From Mycobacterium conspicuum (GTDB taxonomy: Bacteria > Actinomycetota > Actinomycetes > Mycobacteriales > Mycobacteriaceae): a DNA stretch of 64,000 bases. This document shows positions 43,548 to 52,458 of this stretch, in pieces. The notes under the pieces were generated by a model. That model made no database searches. It saw only the letters and a list, made by a program, of their open reading frames with translations, and was not told where the DNA came from. Made by a program: the position numbers and the translations under genes. The stretch is from contig NZ_AP022613.1 of assembly GCF_010730195.1 (NCBI RefSeq), positions 3,720,001 to 3,784,000 on the forward strand, in the 5' to 3' direction. How positions within the stretch are numbered: the stretch's first letter is position 1; every line of letters begins with the position of its first letter.

Positions 43548-43592
43548 CGGCGCGTGGGCCGTGCCTGAGCCCAAGACGAAGGCCGGCTACCG

Positions 43593-44828
43593 TCAGATGC
43601 CGGTGCGGGGGACGACGCTGGGGCGGTTTTGCACCACATGCGGGCTGGCGCCGCCGCGGCCCATCATGCCGCCCGGCATGCCCGCGCCCGCACCTCCCAT
43701 ACCCATGGGCATCGGCATCGGCGTCATCCCACCGGCGCCCTGAGCCGCACCGGCCATCGCCGCGGCGGCATTGGGCATCGCACCCATCCCCGACATCGCC
43801 GAACTGACCATCCGCGCCGGCATCGACCCCTGCCACGTCGGGGGCACCGACATCGCACCCACCAACCGCGCCTTACCCAAATCCGCGCCCATGCCCGCGC
43901 CCAGACCCCCAGCACCACCAAAAGGCTTGAGATCGGGAACCGCATTACCCACAAACTTCGTCGCATCACCGGCCAACGCCGCGGCATTAGCCCCAGCCAA
44001 ACCCGCCGTGGCAGCCCCACTGCTATTAGCCATCTGCGCGATGCTCATCAACGGCGAAATCGCCATACTCGCCGGATACATCGCAATCTGCGCCACCGAC
44101 GTCAACGGCGACAACCCCGACGCCGCCGACTCCACCGCCGACAACGCCGCCGACGGATTCGACACCGCCGAACTCACCACCGAGGCCACATTCGTCAACG
44201 TCGAGGTCACCGACGAACCCACCGACGAACCCAACGACGACAACGCCGCGGTGGCCTGCGACTCCAACGACGACACCCACCCGGTCAACCCCGCCAAACT
44301 CAACGGCGGAACATCAAACTGCGCCAACGTCGACGCCACCGACGCCGACGTCGAGTGATACCCCAACATCGCGGCCACATCAGCAGCCCACATCTCCACA
44401 TACGTGAACTCCGTGGCCGCGATCGCCGGAGCATTAAGCCCAAAAAAGTTCGTCGCGATCAACGTCGCCAACGTCGTACGATTCGCCGTCACCGCCGCCG
44501 GATGCACCGTCGCCGCCAACGCCGTCTCAAACGCCGCCGCCGCCGCACGCGCCTGCGCAGCCGCCAACGCCGCCTTACCCGCCGCCGCCGTCAACCACGC
44601 CACATACGGCGCCGCCGCAGCCGCCATCGACGCCGACGCCGGACCCGCCCACGGCCCCGACGTCAACCCCACAATCACCGAATCAAACGACGACGCCGAC
44701 GCCGACAAATCCTGCGCCAACCCATCCCACGCCGTCGCGGCCACATGCAACGGCCCCGACCCCGCACCAGCAAAAATCCGCGCCGAATTAATCTCCGGCG
44801 GCAACCAAGCAAAATCCAAAACCATCAC
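43593..44828 (-). CDS. PPE-SVP protein, PPE38/PPE71 type (copy 1)
   Basis: 411 residues. The PPE domain (about 1-175) starts MMVLDFAWLPPEINSARIFA and has the WxG in SGPWAGPAS. The middle is Ser/Ala/Val-rich, and GAMSVPPTWQGS near 325 is the GxxSVPxxW motif of the SVP subfamily. The C-terminal Met/Gly-rich stretch ends PSVVPRTGI. Position next to plc and a near-identical second copy match PPE38/PPE71 of M. tuberculosis. PPE38 is known to be required for ESX-5 secretion of PE_PGRS and PPE-MPTR proteins. Confidence 0.88.
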   Translation of the reverse strand: MMVLDFAWLPPEINSARIFAGAGSGPLHVAATAWDGLAQDLSASASSFDSVIVGLTSGPWAGPASASMAAAAAPYVAWLTAAAGKAALAAAQARAAAAAFETALAATVHPAAVTANRTTLATLIATNFFGLNAPAIAATEFTYVEMWAADVAAMLGYHSTSASVASTLAQFDVPPLSLAGLTGWVSSLESQATAALSSLGSSVGSSVTSTLTNVASVVSSAVSNPSAALSAVESAASGLSPLTSVAQIAMYPASMAISPLMSIAQMANSSGAATAGLAGANAAALAGDATKFVGNAVPDLKPFGGAGGLGAGMGADLGKARLVGAMSVPPTWQGSMPARMVSSAMSGMGAMPNAAAAMAGAAQGAGGMTPMPMPMGMGGAGAGMPGGMMGRGGASPHVVQNRPSVVPRTGI

Positions 44829-45011
44829 AACCCCAACCGGCCGAGGAGCTACCCACGCGCGAGTATCACTGCTGCCGGATAGTAAGCCAACCGGGCCGAA
44901 AAATCCGCACTTTCACAAAACCGCGAGGCTTCTGACGTGTGATATTTGCCTGCGGGACGGGAAAGTTACCAACTTTGCCGTGTTCGAGGGGTGGACATTG
45001 CCGAAGCGCTG

Positions 45012-46247
45012 TCAGACGCCGGTGCGGGGGACGACGCTGGGGCGGTTTTGCACCACATGCGGGCTGGCGCCGCCGCGGCCCATCATGCCGCCCGGCATGC
45101 CCGCGCCCGCACCTCCCATACCCATGGGCATCGGCATCGGCGTCATCCCACCGGCGCCCTGAGCCGCACCGGCCATCGCCGCGGCGGCATTGGGCATCGC
45201 ACCCATCCCCGACATCGCCGAACTGACCATCCGCGCCGGCATCGACCCCTGCCACGTCGGGGGCACCGACATCGCACCCACCAACCGCGCCTTACCCAAA
45301 TCCGCGCCCATGCCCGCGCCCAGACCCCCAGCACCACCAAAAGGCTTGAGATCGGGAACCGCATTACCCACAAACTTCGTCGCATCACCGGCCAACGCCG
45401 CGGCATTAGCCCCAGCCAAACCCGCCGTGGCAGCCCCACTGCTATTAGCCATCTGCGCGATGCTCATCAACGGCGAAATCGCCATACTCGCCGGATACAT
45501 CGCAATCTGCGCCACCGACGTCAACGGCGACAACCCCGACGCCGCCGACTCCACCGCCGACAACGCCGCCGACGGATTCGACACCGCCGAACTCACCACC
45601 GAGGCCACATTCGTCAACGTCGAGGTCACCGACGAACCCACCGACGAACCCAACGACGACAACGCCGCGGTGGCCTGCGACTCCAACGACGACACCCACC
45701 CGGTCAACCCCGCCAAACTCAACGGCGGAACATCAAACTGCGCCAACGTCGACGCCACCGACGCCGACGTCGAGTGATACCCCAACATCGCGGCCACATC
45801 AGCAGCCCACATCTCCACATACGTGAACTCCGTGGCCGCGATCGCCGGAGCATTAAGCCCAAAAAAGTTCGTCGCGATCAACGTCGCCAACGTCGTACGA
45901 TTCGCCGTCACCGCCGCCGGATGCACCGTCGCCGCCAACGCCGTCTCAAACGCCGCCGCCGCCGCACGCGCCTGCGCAGCCGCCAACGCCGCCTTACCCG
46001 CCGCCGCCGTCAACCACGCCACATACGGCGCCGCCGCAGCCGCCATCGACGCCGACGCCGGACCCGCCCACGGCCCCGACGTCAACCCCACAATCACCGA
46101 ATCAAACGACGACGCCGACGCCGACAAATCCTGCGCCAACCCATCCCACGCCGTCGCGGCCACATGCAACGGCCCCGACCCCGCACCAGCAAAAATCCGC
46201 GCCGAATTAATCTCCGGCGGCAACCGAGCAAAATCCAAAACCATCAC
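45012..46247 (-). CDS. PPE-SVP protein, PPE38/PPE71 type (copy 2)
   Basis: 411 residues, differing from copy 1 at the residue before LPPE (Arg here, Trp in copy 1) and at the last residue (Val here, Ile in copy 1); I noticed no other difference. DNA identity stops within a few bases of the stop codon and about 12 bases upstream of the start, so flanking DNA is unrelated. This pattern points to recent duplication or gene conversion limited to the coding region. In M. tuberculosis esxX-esxY may lie between the copies; here the 183-bp gap has none. Confidence 0.88.
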   Translation of the reverse strand: MMVLDFARLPPEINSARIFAGAGSGPLHVAATAWDGLAQDLSASASSFDSVIVGLTSGPWAGPASASMAAAAAPYVAWLTAAAGKAALAAAQARAAAAAFETALAATVHPAAVTANRTTLATLIATNFFGLNAPAIAATEFTYVEMWAADVAAMLGYHSTSASVASTLAQFDVPPLSLAGLTGWVSSLESQATAALSSLGSSVGSSVTSTLTNVASVVSSAVSNPSAALSAVESAASGLSPLTSVAQIAMYPASMAISPLMSIAQMANSSGAATAGLAGANAAALAGDATKFVGNAVPDLKPFGGAGGLGAGMGADLGKARLVGAMSVPPTWQGSMPARMVSSAMSGMGAMPNAAAAMAGAAQGAGGMTPMPMPMGMGGAGAGMPGGMMGRGGASPHVVQNRPSVVPRTGV

Positions 46248-46299
46248 AACCCCAACCGAGCCAGCCGCCTGCGCGGCGCCGCCAACAGGACATCCCGAC

Positions 46300-46328
46300 T
46301 GTCACGCGCAACGTCCCCCCGCGTGACA
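46300..46328. terminator. Hairpin between PPE-MPTR and PPE38-like copy 2
   Basis: TGTCACGCG and CGCGTGACA are perfect 9-bp arms around 11 bases. The site follows the PPE-MPTR stop (46454) and precedes the PPE38-like start (46247), so it may end the upstream transcript. There is no T-tract, so it could instead be a regulator site. Confidence 0.4.
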
Positions 46329-46453
46329 AACCCCACTGCCGGATCGTATGTCAATCCCGGCCAAAAATCCCGTGGTTTCACCGAACGTGTTGGACCGATC
46401 CGGCAAACCGCGGTCGCGGCTTCGCGCCGGCGGGACTCGCCCGCCCCGTGCCG

Positions 46454-48232
46454 TTAGAAAAGGTTGTGGAAGACACCGGAAAGCCCGTCGCCGCTGTTGC
46501 CCACGCCCGAGCTGCCGCTGCCGGAGATGAAATAGCCCGAACTCGCCACCCCCGCGACGAAGAAGCCGGTGTCGTTGATCGCCGCGTTGGTGTAGCCCGA
46601 ATTGCCGATGCCCGCGTTGCGGACTCCCGAGTTTCCCGGCATGGCATCGGTGGTGCTGGTGTTGACCAGACCGGAGTTGCCGAAGCCGGAATTCTGGAAG
46701 CCGGAGTTTCCGCTGCCGTCGGGGTTGTTTTGACCGATGCCGGAGTTGTTCGTGCCGTCGTTGAAGAATCCGGAATTCAGGACGGCTTGGGTCGTCGGGC
46801 TGAAAAATCCGGTGTTGAGCTTCCCCGCGTTGAACCCGCCGGTGTTGATATCGCCCGCGTTCGCGAAACCGGTGTTGGTGTCGCCCGCATTCCATAGGCC
46901 GGTATTGACCTCGCCGGCATTGAAGAATCCGGAATTGCCGTCGCCCGCGTTCGCGTAGCCCCAGTTTCGCGAACCGGCGTTGAAGGCGCCCCAATTCGTG
47001 CTGCCGCCGTCGAAACTGCCGGTGTTTCCGCTGCCGCCGTTTGCGAGGCCGGTGTTGGTGTTACCGCCGTTCCAGAAGCCGGTGTTGACGTCGCCGGCGT
47101 TGCCGAAGCCGAAGTTGCCGCTGCCCGCGTTCCCGATTCCCACGTTGTGGCTACCCGAGTTGAAAAAGCCGACGTTGCCGTTGCCGGAGTTACCGAATCC
47201 GATGTTGCCGGTGCCGGAGTTCAGATGGATGCCGATCTGGCCGTTGCCGGTGACGCCGATGCCGATGTTGTCATTGCCGGAGTTCCCGAAGCCGACGTTG
47301 CCGCTGCCGCTGTTCCCGAACCCGACATTGTTGCTGCCGGTATTTCCGCCGCCCAAGTTGAGATCGCCGTGATTTCCTCCGCCGAAGTTCTTGTCGCCGA
47401 TATTGCCGCTGCCCAGGTTGAAGCTGCCGACATTGCCGCTGCCGAGGTTGAACTCGCCGTTCTTGTTGCCGCTGCCCAGGTTGGCTTCGCCGATGTTGCC
47501 GCTGCCCAGGTTGAAGCTGCCGACATTGCCGCTACCCAGATTGGCCTGGCCGGCCTTGTTGCCGCTGCCCAGGTTGGCCTGGCCGATGTTGCCGCTGCCC
47601 AGATTGAGGTCACCGATGTTGCCGCTGCCCAGATTGAGATCACCGCGGTTTCCGCTGCCCGGGTTGAAGCTGCCGATATTGCCAAGGCCCAGGTTGAGGC
47701 CGCCGGCGTTGCCGATGCTCGCGGCGTGCCAGGGCGTGAGCTGCGCGGCTAACGCCGAGACCGCCGAGTGATAACCCGCCATCGCGCTGACATCGGCGGC
47801 CCACATCTGCTCGTACTGGCCCTCCACCGCCGCGATCGCCGCGGCGTTCTGCCCGAACAGATTCGACACCACCAACTTCACCAACACGCCGCGATTCGCC
47901 GACACCGTCACCGGATGCACCATGGCCGCCCGCGCCGCCTCGAACGCCCCGGCCACCGCTTTGACCTGCGCCGCCGTCTCCGCGGCCTGCGACGCCGCCG
48001 CGCTCAACCACCCGGCGTACGGCCGCGCGGCGGCCATCATCGCCGCCGACGCACTCCCGCGCCATCCCTGGCCCGCCAGATCGGACGTCACCGAGGCAAA
48101 CGAATCCGCCGCCGAACCCAACTCCGCCGCCAGCCCGTCCCACGCCGCCGCAGCCGCCAGCGTCGGACCCGAACCCGCGCCCGAAAACATCCGCAGCGAA
48201 TTGATCTCCGGCGGCAACACCGAAAAATTCAT
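46454..48232 (-). CDS. PPE-MPTR protein (downstream copy)
   Basis: 592 residues from the ATG at 48232, which has GGAAGGGG upstream. The PPE domain (about 1-180: MNFSVLPPEINSLRMFSGAG, WxG in GQGWRGSAS) is nearly identical to that of the upstream neighbour, while the MPTR region of NxGxGNxG-type pentapeptides differs. Two repeat registers appear: LNLGSGNIG-like units first, then FNSGSHNVGIGN-like units, ending with GLSGVFHNLF. MPTR repeats form an elongated beta-helix. It is an expected ESX-5 substrate. Confidence 0.92.
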   Translation of the reverse strand: MNFSVLPPEINSLRMFSGAGSGPTLAAAAAWDGLAAELGSAADSFASVTSDLAGQGWRGSASAAMMAAARPYAGWLSAAASQAAETAAQVKAVAGAFEAARAAMVHPVTVSANRGVLVKLVVSNLFGQNAAAIAAVEGQYEQMWAADVSAMAGYHSAVSALAAQLTPWHAASIGNAGGLNLGLGNIGSFNPGSGNRGDLNLGSGNIGDLNLGSGNIGQANLGSGNKAGQANLGSGNVGSFNLGSGNIGEANLGSGNKNGEFNLGSGNVGSFNLGSGNIGDKNFGGGNHGDLNLGGGNTGSNNVGFGNSGSGNVGFGNSGNDNIGIGVTGNGQIGIHLNSGTGNIGFGNSGNGNVGFFNSGSHNVGIGNAGSGNFGFGNAGDVNTGFWNGGNTNTGLANGGSGNTGSFDGGSTNWGAFNAGSRNWGYANAGDGNSGFFNAGEVNTGLWNAGDTNTGFANAGDINTGGFNAGKLNTGFFSPTTQAVLNSGFFNDGTNNSGIGQNNPDGSGNSGFQNSGFGNSGLVNTSTTDAMPGNSGVRNAGIGNSGYTNAAINDTGFFVAGVASSGYFISGSGSSGVGNSGDGLSGVFHNLF

Positions 48233-48257
48233 CAGCGCCCCTTCCGCACCCGATGAG

Positions 48258-50024
48258 TCACCGGAAGAAGCCGGCGAGCCCGGAACCCGAATTGAATCCA
48301 CCGGAGTTGGTGTCGCCCATGTTTGAGATGCCGGAGCTGTCGGCGCCAAAGTTCCCGATCCCCACGAGCCCGGTGCCCGAGTTCATGAAGCCCGCGTCGC
48401 GGATGCCGACGTTTCGGAACCCGGACGTGAAGTTGAGCTGTGCCGGGTCATCGGTGTTCGAGAAGCCGGAGTTGCCCGAGCCGGCGTTGAAGAATCCCGA
48501 GTTCCCGAAGCCCGCCGGGTCGTCGTTTCCGAATCCCGAGTTGCCGGTGCCCTGGTTGCCGAAGCCAGAATTGTCGACGGTTTGGGTCAGGGTGCCGCCG
48601 AATCCGGTGTTGAGTGTGCCGGCGTTGAACCCGCCGGTGTTGGTATTTCCGGAATTTCCGAACCCGGTGTTGGTGTTACCGGAATTTGCGATGCCGGTGT
48701 TCAAGTTGCCCGAATTGAAGAATCCGGTGTCTCCGGCACCTGAATTCATGGCGCCCGTGTTATAGAAACCCGCGTCGAAGCTGCCCGAATTCAAGTTGCC
48801 GGCGTTGAAGTTGCCGAAGTTTCCCACACCCGCGTTGCCGAAGCCGCTGTTCGTATTGCCCGAGTTCCAGAAGCCGGTATTGACGTTGCCCGAGTTGGCG
48901 AATCCGACGTTACCGTTACCCGAGTTCCCGATGCCGATGTTTCCGTGCCCCGAGTTGAAGAAGCCGATGTTGTCGGTACCCGAGTTGCCGAAGCCGATGT
49001 TCCCGGAGCCGGAGTTCAGGCCGCCGAACCCGCGCTGACCGTTGCCGCTGAGGCCAATGCCGATGTTGTCGTTGCCGGTGTTGCCGAAGCCGATGTTGCC
49101 GCTGCCGTGGTTACCGAAGCCCAGGTTGGTGCTACCCAGATTGCCGAGTCCGAGGTTGAAGGTACCGAAATTGCCGCCGCCGAAGTTGGTGTCGCCGTTG
49201 TTGCCGCTGCCGAAGTTGAGGGTGCCGAAGTTGCCGCTGCCGTAGTTGAGGCTGCCGATATTGCCGCTACCGACGTTGCCGCTGCCGAAGTTTCCGCTGC
49301 CGGGATTTCGGTCACCGATATTTCCGCTGCCGATATTGCCGCTGCCGATATTGCCGCTGCCGATGTTGCTATTGCCGAAATTACCGCTGCCGACGTTGTG
49401 ACCAGACGTGTTGCCACTGCCCAAGTTCAGACTGCCGTTGTTCCCACCGCCGATATTGAAACTGCCGATATTTCCGGGGCCCAGGTTGACGCTTCCGAAG
49501 GCGGCCGCCGCGGCGCCCTGCCACGGCACCAACCGTGCGGCCAACGCCGAGACCGCCGAGTGATAACCCGCCATCGCGCTGACATCGGCGGCCCACATCT
49601 GCTCGTATTGGCCCTCCACCGCCGCAATCGCCGCGGCGTTCTGCCCGAACAGATTCGACGCCACCAACTTCACCAACACGCCGCGATTCGCCGACACCGT
49701 CACCGGATGCACCATGGCCGCCCGCGCCGCCTCGAACGCCCCGGCCACCGCTTTGACCTGCGCCGCCGTCTCCGCGGCCTGCGACGCCGCCGCGCTCAAC
49801 CACCCGGCGTACGGCCGCGCGGCGGCCATCATCGCCGCCGACGCACTCCCGCGCCATCCCTGGCCCGCCAGATCGGACGTCACCGACGCAAACGAATCCG
49901 CCGCCGAACCCAACTCCGCCGCCAGCCCGTCCCACGCCGCCGCAGCCGCCAGCGTCGGACCCGAACCCGCGCCCGAAAACATCCGCAGCGAATTGATCTC
50001 CGGCGGCAACACCGAAAAATTCAT
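48258..50024 (-). CDS. PPE-MPTR protein (upstream copy)
   Basis: 588 residues; strong GGAGGGG upstream of the ATG at 50024. PPE domain about 1-180, followed by MPTR repeats (FNIGGGNNGSLNLGSGNTSG and similar) and an end GFNSGSGLAGFF. It lies 25 bp before the other PPE-MPTR gene, so the two are probably one transcript. Position after glyS corresponds to PPE40 in M. tuberculosis. Confidence 0.92.
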   Translation of the reverse strand: MNFSVLPPEINSLRMFSGAGSGPTLAAAAAWDGLAAELGSAADSFASVTSDLAGQGWRGSASAAMMAAARPYAGWLSAAASQAAETAAQVKAVAGAFEAARAAMVHPVTVSANRGVLVKLVASNLFGQNAAAIAAVEGQYEQMWAADVSAMAGYHSAVSALAARLVPWQGAAAAAFGSVNLGPGNIGSFNIGGGNNGSLNLGSGNTSGHNVGSGNFGNSNIGSGNIGSGNIGSGNIGDRNPGSGNFGSGNVGSGNIGSLNYGSGNFGTLNFGSGNNGDTNFGGGNFGTFNLGLGNLGSTNLGFGNHGSGNIGFGNTGNDNIGIGLSGNGQRGFGGLNSGSGNIGFGNSGTDNIGFFNSGHGNIGIGNSGNGNVGFANSGNVNTGFWNSGNTNSGFGNAGVGNFGNFNAGNLNSGSFDAGFYNTGAMNSGAGDTGFFNSGNLNTGIANSGNTNTGFGNSGNTNTGGFNAGTLNTGFGGTLTQTVDNSGFGNQGTGNSGFGNDDPAGFGNSGFFNAGSGNSGFSNTDDPAQLNFTSGFRNVGIRDAGFMNSGTGLVGIGNFGADSSGISNMGDTNSGGFNSGSGLAGFFR

Positions 50025-50103
50025 CGCCCCTCCTTCGCAGGATTAATCCCGCACACACCGCCAGGCGTTACAGCGGCGTCGGATTGCGGCGAAGAGAGCG
50101 GCG

Positions 50104-51501
50104 TTAGGCGCCCTTCAGGCGGACCGCCAGGTAGTCGGAGACGTTGCTGATCGCGACGCGCTCCTGCGTCATGGCGTCACGCTCGCGGATGGTCACGGCG
50201 TTGTCTTCGAGCGAGTCGAAATCCACCGTCACGCAAAACGGCGTGCCGACCTCGTCCTGGCGTCGATAGCGCCGCCCGATGGCGCCGGCGTCGTCGAAGT
50301 CGATGTTCCAGTTTTTCCGCAGTTCCGCGGCCAGGTCGCGGGCCTTGGGACTCAGGTCGGCATGGCGGGACAACGGCAGCACCGCGGCCTTGACCGGCGC
50401 CAGCCGCGCGTCCAGCCGCAGCACCGTGCGCTTGTCCACGCCGCCCTTGGCGTTCGGGGCCTCGTCCTCGGCGTAGGCATCGATCAAAAACGCCATGAAC
50501 GAGCGGGTCAACCCCGCTGCGGGCTCGATCACGTAGGGCGTGTACCGGGTGTCGTTGACCTGATCGTAAAAGGACAGGTCAACACCGGAATGCTTTGAGT
50601 GCGTTGACAAGTCGAAGTCGGTTCGGTTCGCGACGCCTTCCAGCTCACCCCACGGGTTGCCCTGGAAACCGAATTTGTATTCGATGTCGACGGTGCGGTC
50701 GGAGTAGTGCGACAACTTCTCCTTGGGGTGCTCGTACAACCGCAGATTCTCCGGGTCGATGCCCAGATCGACGTACCACTGCCGACGGGTGTCGATCCAA
50801 TACTGATGCCACTCCTTGGCTGACGACGGTTCGACGAAGAACTCCATCTCCATCTGCTCGAACTCGCGGGTCCGGAAGATGAAGTTGCCCGGGGTGATCT
50901 CGTTGCGGAAGCTCTTGCCGATCTGCCCGATGCCGAACGGCGGCTTGCGGCGCGCGGTGGTCACCACGTTGGCGAAGTTGACGAAGATGCCCTGCGCGGT
51001 CTCCGGGCGCAGGTAGTGCAGCCCCTCGTCGGTCTCGATGGGGCCCAAGTAGGTCTTGAGCATCATGTTGAACTCGCGCGGCTCGGTCCACTCCCCCTTG
51101 GTGCCGCAGTCGGGGCAGACGATCTCGCTCATCGGCACCGAATCGGGGTCGGCGATGTCCTTCTTTGCTGCATAAGCTTCCTGCATGTGGTCCTGACGAT
51201 GCCGGTGGTGGCAGTTCAGGCACTCGACCAGCGGGTCGTGAAAGACCTCGACGTGGCCGGAGGCCACCCACACCGGTCGCGGCAGGATGATCGACGAGTC
51301 GAGCCCCACGACGTCGTCACGGCCGGTGACCACCGCGCGCCACCACTGCCGCTTGATGTTCTCCTTGAGTTCCACACCCAGCGGACCGTAGTCCCAGGCC
51401 GATTTGGTGCCGCCGTAGATCTCCCCCGCGGGAAAGACGAAGCCGCGCCGTTTGGCCAGGTTGACTACCGTGTCGATGACGGACGCCACAGGGATGTCCA
51501 C
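50104..51501 (-). CDS. glyS: Glycyl-tRNA synthetase, zinc-ribbon form
   Basis: A 465-residue dimeric class II synthetase charging tRNA-Gly. I prefer the GTG at 51501 (VDIPVASVIDTVVNLAKRRG), which aligns with the M. tuberculosis start; the frame is open to 51591 but that ATG lies inside the palindrome 51588-51607. Motifs: GPLGVELKENIKRQWW, HYLRPETAQGIFVNF, FRNEITPGNFIFRTREFEQMEMEFF (motif 2 region) and EPAAGLTRSFMAFLIDAY (motif 3). Between 85 and 150, CLNC and CPDCG form a four-Cys zinc ribbon, which M. tuberculosis GlyS lacks as I recall it. Divergent from smtB-zur. Confidence 0.94.
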   Translation of the reverse strand: MDIPVASVIDTVVNLAKRRGFVFPAGEIYGGTKSAWDYGPLGVELKENIKRQWWRAVVTGRDDVVGLDSSIILPRPVWVASGHVEVFHDPLVECLNCHHRHRQDHMQEAYAAKKDIADPDSVPMSEIVCPDCGTKGEWTEPREFNMMLKTYLGPIETDEGLHYLRPETAQGIFVNFANVVTTARRKPPFGIGQIGKSFRNEITPGNFIFRTREFEQMEMEFFVEPSSAKEWHQYWIDTRRQWYVDLGIDPENLRLYEHPKEKLSHYSDRTVDIEYKFGFQGNPWGELEGVANRTDFDLSTHSKHSGVDLSFYDQVNDTRYTPYVIEPAAGLTRSFMAFLIDAYAEDEAPNAKGGVDKRTVLRLDARLAPVKAAVLPLSRHADLSPKARDLAAELRKNWNIDFDDAGAIGRRYRRQDEVGTPFCVTVDFDSLEDNAVTIRERDAMTQERVAISNVSDYLAVRLKGA

Positions 51502-51587
51502 TTCCTTCCGGATTGGGGCGAGCGCGCGGTAGCGGACCGCTGCGCCCAAAACATCAGTCATGGTAGCGATCGACCCGGCGGTCTTTG

Positions 51588-51607
51588 ACATGCGTCATCA
51601 CGCATGT
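51588..51607. promoter_or_regulatory. Palindromic operator upstream of smtB
   Basis: ACATGCGT-CATC-ACGCATGT is a perfect 8-bp inverted repeat within a wider imperfect one (TGACATGCG ... GTGACA). It is 49 bp upstream of smtB and about 87 bp upstream of glyS on the other strand. Size and symmetry fit an ArsR/SmtB-family operator. In M. tuberculosis SmtB represses the smtB-furB operon from its own upstream region unless zinc is present, so autoregulation here is inferred. Confidence 0.65.
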
Positions 51608-51656
51608 GACAGTGGAAGTCAGCCGAATCTTTCCTAACAGCGGGTGATGACTTCAT

Positions 51657-52040
51657 ATGTCGATGTCCTCGACACCGACCGCCGATCTGCTCGGCGGCCA
51701 CGAGCACGGCCCCGATGGACTACCGGGGCTCGATGCGTATCCCGCGCCGCCACCCCGCGAAATTTTGGACGCCGCCGGCGAGCTGCTGCGCGCGCTGGCC
51801 GCGCCGGTGCGGATCGCCATCGTGCTGCAGTTGCGTGAGTCGCAGCGTTGCGTGCATGAACTGGTCGACGCGCTGGGCGTGCCTCAGCCGTTGGTGAGCC
51901 AGCATCTGAAGATCCTCAAGGCCGCGGGTGTGGTCGCCGGCGAGCGCTCCGGCCGTGAGGTCCTCTACCGGCTTGCCGACCACCACCTGGCGCACATCGT
52001 CGTGGACGCGGTCACCCACGCCGGCGAGGACAGGTCGTGA
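51657..52040 (+). CDS. smtB: ArsR/SmtB-family zinc-responsive repressor
   Basis: A 127-residue winged-helix repressor: REILDAAGELLRALAAPVRI, CVHELVDALGVPQPLVSQHL (recognition helix), GVVAGERSGREVLYRLADHH. The C-terminal alpha-5 helix DHHLAHIVVDAVTHAGED has the Asp/His spacing of zinc-sensing SmtB proteins. It precedes zur by 4 bp. Family knowledge (Rv2358): zinc releases SmtB from DNA, inducing the operon so that Zur is made when zinc is ample. Confidence 0.94.
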   Translation: MSMSSTPTADLLGGHEHGPDGLPGLDAYPAPPPREILDAAGELLRALAAPVRIAIVLQLRESQRCVHELVDALGVPQPLVSQHLKILKAAGVVAGERSGREVLYRLADHHLAHIVVDAVTHAGEDRS

Positions 52041-52044
52041 CCCG

Positions 52045-52443
52045 ATGACGGATACGGGGACCAGCGTCCGCGCCACCCGCCAACGAGCCGCGATTTCGAC
52101 GCTGTTGGAGACCCTTGACGAGTTCCGCTCCGCGCAAGACCTGCACGACGAGCTGCGCCGGCGCGGCGAGAACATCGGCCTGACCACCGTCTACCGCACG
52201 CTGCAATCGATGGCTGCGGCGGGGCTGCTCGACACGCTGCGCACCGACACCGGCGAGTCGGTGTATCGCCGATGCTCCGAGCACCATCACCATCACCTGG
52301 TGTGCCGCAGCTGCGGCGCCGCCATCGAGGTCGGCGATCACGAGGTCGAGCTGTGGGCGGCCGAAGTCGCCAGTAAGCATGGATACTCCGACGTCAGCCA
52401 CACCATCGAGATCTTCGGCACCTGCTCGGACTGCCGGTCCTAG
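52045..52443 (+). CDS. zur: Fur-family zinc uptake regulator Zur (FurB)
   Basis: A 132-residue regulator from the ATG at 52045. The winged helix contains RRRGENIGLTTVYRTLQSMA, the hinge and dimer region starts at GESVYRRCSEHHHHHLVCRS, and zinc ligands are visible in HHHHHLVCRSCG and the terminal CSDC pair. With zinc it represses uptake genes, alternative ribosomal proteins and ESX-3 in mycobacteria. Co-transcribed with smtB. Confidence 0.95.
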   Translation: MTDTGTSVRATRQRAAISTLLETLDEFRSAQDLHDELRRRGENIGLTTVYRTLQSMAAAGLLDTLRTDTGESVYRRCSEHHHHHLVCRSCGAAIEVGDHEVELWAAEVASKHGYSDVSHTIEIFGTCSDCRS

Positions 52444-52458
52444 CCGGCCGCGCCCGGC

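Noticed and set aside
43629..46457. Two 400-500-codon Arg/His-rich plus-strand frames across the PPE38-like genes
   Set aside because: Antisense shadows with implausible composition; duplicated only because the PPE genes are duplicated.
46454..49500. Possible CRISPR array in the regular repeats
   Set aside because: Units are imperfect, contiguous and coding (NxGxGN pentapeptides) with no spacers; no cas genes are present.
46980..50150. Plus-strand frames rich in Leu-Pro or Ala-Val repeats opposite the PPE-MPTR genes
   Set aside because: Complement of the MPTR repeats; the PPE frames have starts, ribosome-binding sites and family domains.
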